From Bacteroidales bacterium UBA2295 (GTDB lineage: Bacteria > Bacteroidota > Bacteroidia > Bacteroidales > Tenuifilaceae), in the NCBI GenBank assembly GCA_002345825.1, contig DDWD01000025.1:17223-28310 (forward strand): DNA of 11,088 bases, read 5' to 3'. The first letter of the stretch is position 1, and each line of letters begins with the position of its first letter. Both the position numbers and the translations under genes were made by a program. Below, piece by piece: positions 1 to 7,900 of this stretch. The notes under the pieces were generated by a model, which saw nothing but the letters and a program-made list of their open reading frames with translations, was not told the DNA's origin and made no database searches.

Positions 1-604
1 TTATCTGATTAAAGTCAATCTCCAAATTATAACGATCAGCAAATTCTTGTGTAAAAAGTTTTGGGTTTTCACGAAACTCCTCAAAAGCAAAAACTTTTAC
101 CCTGTCCCGTCCAAATAGTTGTAAGTAGTATTCAACCAAGCCGCTATACTTTAGCGAATCGTATGAAAAAAGAATTATCTCATTATGAAGATTATAGGAA
201 TCGCTTCTATTAAAAAAACGTTTAACAGAAAGCGTACCTCCTGCCTTTACATATTGCGCGTAAATTGAAGTGATCATTTCTGGTTGGTTGCGAACAAAAA
301 TAACTATTTCGGCATCGTTAAAAATGTTTTTCAATCGATTCGCCAACTCTTTGGCAAAGACTCCGTTATACCATCCTGTTTCAATGCCTCCAATTAACAT
401 CTCCTCACAAATCAATGGTCTTAAAGATGACTCAAACTCTTTCCGGGCTTTATCTGCATTAAAAGTAAATGCATTTGGTAAAATAATATTTTCTTTTACT
501 GTATTGCGTCCAAAAAAGACACCATTGGTAACATTCGGGAAAAAAGCATGCTGAAACCATGTAGTGGCTGTTTTGGGATATCCAACATGAATTATTGGTC
601 TCAT
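1..604 (-). CDS. Sulfotransferase domain protein, C-terminal end cut off by window edge
   Basis: The reading frame is open from an ATG at 604-602 to the left edge, giving 201 codons with no stop; the C-terminus lies outside the window. It begins MRPIIHVGYPKTATTWFQ, and GYPKTATTW (residues 8-16) is the loop that binds the 5'-phosphosulfate of PAPS, with K11 as the expected catalytic lysine. IVIFVRNQPEMITSIY (about 100-115) is the 3'-phosphate-binding region: R105 and S113 have the eight-residue spacing usual in cytosolic-type sulfotransferases. An ICEE motif lies near residue 65. The likely role is transfer of sulfate from PAPS to a sugar or other acceptor; the acceptor cannot be read from the sequence. 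The gene resembles its upstream neighbour (625-1536) along its whole visible length and starts 20 bases after that gene's stop, so the two are probably co-transcribed tandem paralogues. The DNA is AT-rich. Confidence 0.85.
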   Translation of the reverse strand, partial: MRPIIHVGYPKTATTWFQHAFFPNVTNGVFFGRNTVKENIILPNAFTFNADKARKEFESSLRPLICEEMLIGGIETGWYNGVFAKELANRLKNIFNDAEIVIFVRNQPEMITSIYAQYVKAGGTLSVKRFFNRSDSYNLHNEIILFSYDSLKYSGLVEYYLQLFGRDRVKVFAFEEFRENPKLFTQEFADRYNLEIDFNQI

Positions 605-624
605 TATTCTTAAATTAGGTTGTC

Positions 625-1536
625 TTAAACCGAGTATCCATTTTTTTCTACATCAATAAGATGCTTTTCCTTCAGTATTCGGTTTGATTCTTTGTAATAA
701 TCTAAAATGTATTCAAAGTTTTTCCTACCCAAAACACTTTTGGAATTAGGCGATGATCCAAATATTTTTAACCTATTTAATGCGGTAAAAATTCGTTGGC
801 TAAGATAAAACCAACCTGGAATATGAAATAAATAGTACTTGTTCAAGTTATTTCTTCTTGTAAAACAATTCGAAAGTCGTACTAAAGGAATTAAAAACTG
901 CCGAAACTTCTGATTCTTAAACTGCCAGTTTACCTTATCAACATCAATGTCTAACTCTAAATCGTCACAAAAACACTTTATGAAATTTCCCCTGTTTTTA
1001 AAAAGATCTTCGTACATATAAACGAGAATTTTTTCTTCGCCAAAAATACTTTTGTATAACTCGATACTACGATGATATTCAAGAAACTTAAACGTAAACA
1101 AGGAAAGACCTTGAACGACTCCGAGATTAACATTTTTACCAAGGTAAGCATTAATGCTTTTTGTTCCACCACCTCTAATATACTGGAGATAGGCAGAAGC
1201 AATTATATCTGGTTGCCTACGAATAAAAATAACGACTTTTGCATTCGGAAATAACTTATGTAATCTTTTGGCAATTGAAGAAGTAAACGAACCTCTAAAG
1301 CCTCCCGTACTTATTGTTCCTACAAGCGTTTCTTCACAAATAATAGATGTTTTTTCTGAGACAAAATTATTTTGCACAAAATCTTTTTGAAAATCAAACT
1401 CATAAGTAGAAATTATAAGTTTTTGAACTATCTCCCTTTCGTAGTATTTAACATTTCTTACTTTGGGGTAGAAACAGGTTTGAAACCAGCTACTTGCTGT
1501 TTTTGGATATCCAATATGTAAAATCGATTTGTTCAA
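625..1536 (-). CDS. Sulfotransferase domain protein with TTG start
   Basis: This frame encodes 303 residues, a normal length for a single-domain sulfotransferase. GYPKTASSWFQ (residues 9-19, K12) is the 5'-phosphosulfate loop, ICEE is at 66-69, and VVIFIRRQPDIIASAY (101-116) carries the R106/S114 pair expected to bind the 3'-phosphate of PAPS. It likely sulfates a carbohydrate or surface glycan; the acceptor is unknown. No signal peptide or membrane segment is visible, so it should act in the cytoplasm. The frame has no ATG between the upstream in-frame stop (1560-1558) and the P-loop. TTG at 1536-1534 puts the P-loop nine residues in, matching the neighbour that starts with ATG, so TTG is the best start. 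An ATG at 1541-1539 is in another frame and meets TGA after two codons. The gene appears to be first in a leftward operon. Sampled GC is about 28%, far below purD on the right. Confidence 0.85.
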   Translation of the reverse strand: MNKSILHIGYPKTASSWFQTCFYPKVRNVKYYEREIVQKLIISTYEFDFQKDFVQNNFVSEKTSIICEETLVGTISTGGFRGSFTSSIAKRLHKLFPNAKVVIFIRRQPDIIASAYLQYIRGGGTKSINAYLGKNVNLGVVQGLSLFTFKFLEYHRSIELYKSIFGEEKILVYMYEDLFKNRGNFIKCFCDDLELDIDVDKVNWQFKNQKFRQFLIPLVRLSNCFTRRNNLNKYYLFHIPGWFYLSQRIFTALNRLKIFGSSPNSKSVLGRKNFEYILDYYKESNRILKEKHLIDVEKNGYSV

Positions 1537-1597
1537 ATCATACGTTTTATTAATGCTTTAGTAATATCTACGCTATAAAATTACAATAATTATCTCT

Positions 1598-1737
1598 AAT
1601 CATTAGTTTTCAAGTAATAATTGACGAATTAAAGCATAAGGAACTATCTTACTTAATTTTAAAATCATTAGTTTTAAACCTAAAAATGTACTCTTTATCA
1701 AAAAGATTCGCAATTTATTTTTAAAATCATTACTTTA
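1598..1737. repeat. Three spaced copies of a short direct repeat
   Basis: AATCATTAGTTTT occurs exactly at 1598-1610 and 1663-1675, and a third version, AATCATTACTTTA (11 of 13 bases), lies at 1725-1737. The second and third copies can be extended to 22 bases (1653-1674 and 1715-1736) with two mismatches. Start-to-start distances are 65 and 62 bases, close to six helical turns. The first copy is also the centre of an inverted repeat, CTAAT-C-ATTAG (1596-1606). These could be binding sites for a regulator of either divergent gene. Chance similarity in AT-rich DNA is the main alternative. Confidence 0.4.
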
Positions 1738-1867
1738 GTTTCAATATTTGTTACTACGTTATTTTAAACAAGAAATATTTCGCTTTTAATGAATTCCATT
1801 TGCTCCCTTTGCGCAATATCTGCATATTTATATGTGTTGTTTCTTAATAAATTACTTTGTACACCTT

Positions 1868-1875
1868 TAAATTTG
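1868..1875 (+). promoter_or_regulatory. Candidate Bacteroidota -7 promoter box for the surface-protein gene
   Basis: TAAATTTG is a perfect match to TAnnTTTG, the -7 element of the Bacteroidota housekeeping sigma factor. It lies 21 bases before the ATG at 1897, so the leader would be only about 10-15 bases. The -33 partner is poor: the nearest candidates are TTTC at 1840-1843 (24-base gap) and TTG at 1837-1839, both farther away than usual. Confidence 0.45.
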
Positions 1876-1896
1876 TTACAAGTTAAATAGTTGGAC

Positions 1897-1974
1897 ATGA
1901 AAAAATTTACTAAACTATTACAATCTATATTGCTAGTATTAATATTAACGACTAGCATATCCTCCTATTCCCAG
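1897..1974 (+). other. Signal peptide (residues 1-26)
   Basis: Residues 1-9 carry four lysines (K2, K3, K6 and nearby polar residues), followed by the hydrophobic run ILLVLILTT (11-19) and the polar stretch SISSYSQ. Cleavage by signal peptidase I is most likely just before or after Q26. There is no lipobox cysteine, so this is not a lipoprotein. A Sec signal is required for T9SS substrates. Confidence 0.85.
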
Positions 1975-4900
1975 AACTGGAACTGGAGCGAACATCTTAC
2001 AGCGACAACTGACGTACAAGTCAGAACCCAGCATATAGACAATGATAACAATCTTTATGTCGGTGGACTTTTTCGAGGTACACTAAGTTTTGTGGGATCA
2101 GCAGAAACGCTTACCTCAACTGCTTTGGTTGCATTTATTGCTAAATATAATTCCGATGGAAATTTGCAATGGGCAAACAAAATTGGAGACGCTGCACCGA
2201 CAACAATTAAAATGATTAAATCCGATAACTCAAACAACATTTGGATTGTTGGAGAAATTAACGGGTCTGCCGAGTTCACAAGTCAGGACAATATTAACAT
2301 TACGATATCTAACACAGGTGGAAGTTGGGACGGCTATATTGCTAAATATTACCCAAATGGCAACATTGTTGATGCTCGGAACATTGCAAAAGGGCCAGGC
2401 ATCGACAGGGTAAACGGGCTCACGCTGGACTTGTCTGGAAACATTTATATATCAGGCTTCTTTCGTGGCGCATCTATTACTTTTGGGGGTGATGAGGCAA
2501 CTTTAACATACTCAGGAACTAACGATTGGGGAAATGCTTTTATTGCAAAGTTTAACTCTTCACTAGTTTATCAAAATTCGTCTCAATTTGGTAGTGAAAC
2601 CGATGGAGGCTCAAGAGGTGCTGGCTTAGTTTGGAGTAATGGGGCAGTTTATTTAGCAATAGATTTTTTTAGAGCAGTTAAGATTGTTGGCACTGATCCT
2701 ATTGTGTCGTTTTCAGGTTCTTCTAGTACCTTTCAGGCTAACGCAATTATCAAGTTCACCGACTCCGGGATTTATCAATGGCATCAGACCGCAGCCGCTA
2801 CAACATCGGACCTAGGAACTGGTAACGATGTTATTAGTGATAGTGATGGAGACGTCTATTTAAACGGTAGATATAGTGGAACGATAGTAATTTCTAATTC
2901 TGAAGGCAATCTCGCATTCACCAAAGCTACAACTGGAAGTTTTGACAATTATATTGCAAAATTTGAAGCTCCTGATGGAACAATTGCTTGGGCAAAAACA
3001 ATTGGAAGTACTGGAGAAGAAAGGCTTTGGGGCTCAGCACAAAGAAACGATGTTATATCTATTGCTGGATACTTTTCAAACACAATGATTCTTGGAAATT
3101 CTCCCGCAAACGTATCAGATACAATCATATCAAATGGAGGTCGTGATGCATTTATGGTTAATTTCGATAAAAATGGAAATTATCTTAGCCTAGCTAAAAT
3201 TGGCGGTACAACTAACGATGAGGCATATTTTATAACTCCAACATCTTATGGGAATAGCATTATTGGTGGTATTTTTGCATCTGAATCCATTACTATTGGT
3301 GATGACCCTTATACTAAAGAAGGAGCAGGTAATAATAGTTTCCTAGCCCACCACATCAACATCCACATCCTACCCACCATTACACCCATTATCAACAATT
3401 CATCGGCGGCGGGTAGTATCGATCTTGAGATTTTTGGCGGTGGTGAAGCACCCTATACCTATACACTAACATTGGTTGGGGGCGATGTGGTTGGAACGGG
3501 TACATACAGCGCCCCTTTAAACTTTACTGGTCTCAATGGGGGTGTTTATAGATTGGAGGTAGCCGATAACCTAGGCCGTCAAATCACAAAGTTCTACCAT
3601 ATTTTTGAGCCAACCATTACAACGGTCGATCCAGCTGCGGTTCTAAACTACTGCGAGGGACAATCCATAAGCGTTGAATTTGAGGTTAATATTCCTGAGG
3701 CCGAAGCCTATCAGTGGCTAAAGGATGGTGTTGCAATACCCGGTGAGGAGTTAACAACCTATACTGCCACCGAAGCAGGTGTTTACACTATAGAGGTAAC
3801 TGTTGATGGCGAGGTTGGTATTAGCAACGAGATCGAAATTCATGTAGAGGGAACTCCCTTAAGCGGAACCTTAACCAAAAACCCCGATGTTGCCAATGTT
3901 TGTGAGAATGATTTGGTTTCGGCTTCGCTAACTGCTGGCTCTGGCGGTGTTGAGGATATTTTGCAGTACAGAACTTTTGATGGCGATGCGTGGACAGATT
4001 GGGCTGATTACACATCAGAATCGCCAATAGAAACAGTTGGTATTTCCGAGGTTCAAATACAAACGTATCGCACAAATCAATATTGTGATCCATCTGATAT
4101 TGTGACAGTATCGTGGATCATTGAACCCACCCCCGTTTCGGGAACCCTTGCCCGCACACCCGACGTCGACAATGTTTGTGAGGGGACGGAAGTCTCAGCA
4201 ACGCTCACACCAGGCTCGGGCGGTAATGGAACCGACGAGTTGGAGTATAGCACCGATGGCGGCGTAATTTGGGGAGCCTACTTGTCTGGCGAAACCATAA
4301 GTACTGCTGGTGTGGAGACTGTAGAGGTTCGCACCCGGCGAATGGCCGATTTCTGTGATCCTGCCGCATACAGCACGGTATTATGGACAATTGAACCCAC
4401 CCCCGTTTCGGGAACTCTTGCCCGCACACCCGACGTCGACAATGTATGTGAGGGGACGGAAGTCTCAGCAACGCTCACATCAGGTTCGGGCGGTAATGGA
4501 ACCGACGAGTTGGAGTATAGCACCGATGGCGGCGTAATTTGGGAAGCCTACTTGTCTGGCGAAACCATAAGTACTGCTGGTGTGGAGACTGTAGAGGTTC
4601 GCACCCGGCGAATGGCCGATTTCTGCGACCCTGCCGTATACAACACGGTATTATGGACAATTGAACCCACCCCCGTTTCGGGAACCCTTGGCCGCACACC
4701 CGACGTCGACAATGTTTGTGAGGGTACAGAAGTCTCAGCAACGCTCGCATCAGGCTCGGGCGGTAATGGAACCGACGAGTTGGAGTATAGCACTGATGAT
4801 GGCGTGTCCTGGTCAGCCTACGTGTCTGGTGAAACTATAAGTACCACAGGTTTCAATAGTGTTGAAGTGCGGACTCGTCAATTAGCTGATTATTGTGATA

Positions 4901-7900
4901 ACTCAGAATACAATACGGTTATATGGCAGGTTAATCCACCAACTGTTGCAGGTGAGGTTACCGGTGGCTCCAATATCTGCGAGGGGTCAACTAGTGCAGA
5001 GCTAACCCTTACCGGTTATACTGGTTCTGTTATCCGATGGGAAAAATCTGTCGATCCGTTCGATACCTGGAGTGAGATTGCACATACACAGGATACCTAC
5101 ACTAGCAATCCGTTGGTAGAGACAACACGCTTTAGAGCCGTGGTGCAAAGCGGTGTGTGTGAAGTGTTGGAATCTAACTATACTGAGGTAGAAGTAACGC
5201 CTGAGCCTATTGCTGGGACAATCAGCGGCGATAATATTGTTTGTTCAGGCTCAGGGCCAGTTTTAACGCTTGAAGGTTATGACGGCCAAATTATCAAGTG
5301 GAGCCGTAGGCCCGAGGGTAGTAGCACTTGGCAATCCACTGCTGAGACTAATGCCACTTTCTATGCACCAACAATAACTCAAAGTACCCAGTATCGGGTT
5401 GAGGTCGATAGGGGAGTTTGTTCATCAGTATTTACCGATGTATTTACTGTGGATGTAGAGCAACCCACCCAAGGGGGTGAGGTTACTGGCGGTACCTCTA
5501 TTTGTGAGGGTGCATCCAGTGAGCAGCTAGCTCTTGCCAATCATTTAGGCGATGTGGTTAGGTGGCAATCATCGGTTGATAATGGCAGCACCTGGACAGA
5601 TATTGCCAACACTACAACAACCTACACCAGCGGTGCGCTTGCCCAAACCACTCAGTTTAGGGCTGTGATACAAAATGGTGTTTGCAATGAGGAACCCTCA
5701 CTAGCCACAACGGTTACGGTGAATGAGTACCCAACTCCAACAATAACCAATGCTTCAAGTCTTGAGGTTTGCGAAGGGGAGAGTATTAGCATAGATTTTT
5801 CTGTAGATATCGATAACGCCGACTCATATCAGTGGTTTAAGGATGATGTAGAAATAGCTGATGCAACCCAGTCAACCTATACAGCAACCCAAGTGGGAAA
5901 ATATTCTGTTGATGTGGTACTAAATAGTTGCTTGGGTACTAGTAATGAGCTAACAGTATCAACCATTCCAAATCCAACTCCAGAAATTAGCACTACCGAT
6001 AATTTAGCCTTCTGTGAGGGCGAAGATATAAGCGTAGGGTTTACTGTTGATATTACCGATGCCACATCTTACCAGTGGATGCTCGATGGTGCACCCATTT
6101 CTGGGGCAACAGAAACAACTTACACGGCTACTGAGGCGGGTGTGTATTCTGTTGAGGTTATCGTGAATTCGTGTAGCGGTGTAAGCAACGAGCAAACTGT
6201 TGTTGTAAACCCATTGCCAACCGTAACTGCACCCGACGATTTTGCCGTTTGTGCTGGCGAATCGGTTACCCTAAACGGTGCCGGAGCCGATTCCTATACT
6301 TGGGATAGTGGTGTTATAGATGGTGAGTTATTTACTCCATCATCAACAGCAACATATACTGTAACTGGAACAAATGATCTTACAGGTTGCTCAGCTACCG
6401 ATGAGGTTACAGTAACCGTTAAAGATCTTCCAACGCCAGTAATTGCTACCACCGATAACCTAGAAATCTGTTCTGGTGATGAAGTTTCTGTAAATTTCAC
6501 TGTTGATATTACCAACGCACAGGCCTACCAGTGGTTGCTCAACGGTTCTCCTATCGATGGAGCAACAAGTATTGAATATACTGCCGTTGATAAGGGAACT
6601 TATTCGGTTGAGGTTACTGTTGACGGTTGTACTGGAACTAGCAATGAACTCATTGTTTCTACTGTCGATTTGCCTACACCAACAATATCAGCAGGTTCCA
6701 GTATTAATATCTGTGAGGGCAACAATATCAATGTTGAACTTACTGTTGATATTGACGATGCCGATGCGTATCAGTGGCTCTATAATGGTCAAGTTATTGG
6801 CTCTGGAACTCAGCAAACATACACTGCAATTGTTTCTGGTACATATTCGGCTGAAGTTGTCGTTGGAGGATGTATGGGTGTGAGTAATGGTATTATCATT
6901 GCCAAGATTGATAATCCAAGACCAAGAATATCAACTGGCGATGAGCTTACGTACTACTATGGCGAGGCAATAAATGTACTGTTAGATGCTGATATTACCG
7001 ATGCCGAAGACTACCAGTGGTTTAAGGATGATGTGGCCATTGTTGATGCCAACTCTGCCAGCTATGCAGCAACAGAGGCTGGTACATACTATGTTGAGGT
7101 GGTTGTTAACGGATGTATGGGAGTTAGTAACACCATTGAAGTTATTCAGCATAATGAGCTTAACCCTGAGATATTTACTGCCGATCCGCTTAGTTGGTGC
7201 GCCGATGAGGAAATTAGCGTCAACCTAGCAGTTAACCTTACTACTGCCGATAGCTACCAATGGTACCTAAACGACGAGGTTATTCCCGATGCTATTACGG
7301 CAACCTACACTGCGATTGCAGCAGGCGTATATAAGGTAGAGGTAACCCTTGGCGATCAAACGGCGTTTAGCAACGTTATCGAGGTTGTTTCAGTGCCTAA
7401 TCCTACGCCTACCATTTCAACAACCGATCCCCTTTCATGGTGCACCGAATCAGATATCAGCGTGTTGTTTACTGCTGATATAACCGATGCTGATGCTTAC
7501 CTGTGGTACAATGGTGAGGATCCCATTTCAGGGGCAACATTATCAAGTTATACTGCCACAGAGCCTGGCGATTACTCCGTCGAAGTTGTAGTAAGTGGCT
7601 GCGCTGGGGTGAGCAACCAAATCACTATTTTGCAGTCCGGTGTATTACAGCCCACTCTTACAGCACAGGGCGAAACGGAGTTTTGTGAGGGTGATGATGT
7701 GGCCGTACCAATAAGCGTAGATATCACAGATGCTGCTTACGTTTGGATGCTAGACGGTGCAGAAATTAATGGGGCAGACCAATCAACATATACAGCCACA
7801 GCGGCTGGTGTATATACTGTTGAGGTTACACAGGGTTCGTGTTCAGGTGTTAGCAACGAAATTACCATTGTGGTTAACCCGGTTCCAAATCCTGTAATAT

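Larger units (their letters stand above)
1537..1896. other. Divergent AT-rich intergenic region
   Basis: About 360 bases separate the leftward sulfotransferase gene from the rightward giant surface-protein gene. I find no convincing protein-coding frame or RNA gene. The region holds three related short repeats (1598-1737) and a -7-like box facing right (1868-1875). On the minus strand, TAATTTTA (plus-strand positions 1576-1583, 40 bases from the TTG start) resembles a -7 box for the sulfotransferases, but it lacks a well-placed TTTG partner. Expression of both transcription units should be set here. Confidence 0.6.

Noticed and set aside
270..554. Plus-strand open frame of 94 codons
   Set aside because: It lies wholly antisense to the partial sulfotransferase, whose frame has clear PAPS-binding motifs. 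The translated product shows no recognisable features.
1743..1779. Inverted repeat AATATTTGTT with AACAAGAAATATT
   Set aside because: The arms match imperfectly, the loop is AT-rich and there is no T-tract in the right place, so neither a terminator nor an operator can be supported.
1891..1896. TTG at 1891 as start of the giant gene
   Set aside because: The ATG two codons later gives a standard signal peptide starting MKK, so the TTG start is unnecessary.
1764..1958. Minus-strand open frame of 64 codons across the start of the giant gene
   Set aside because: It overlaps the signal-peptide region of a well supported gene and has no homology-like motif; the AT-rich intergenic DNA gives such frames by chance.
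4205..4793. Several antisense open frames over the 270-base repeats
   Set aside because: They recur at the 270-base period as reflections of the repeated coding strand, with Arg/Pro/His-rich products typical of shadow frames.
4129..4938. CRISPR-like array
   Set aside because: The 270-base units are in-frame protein-coding repeats without short repeats separated by unique spacers.
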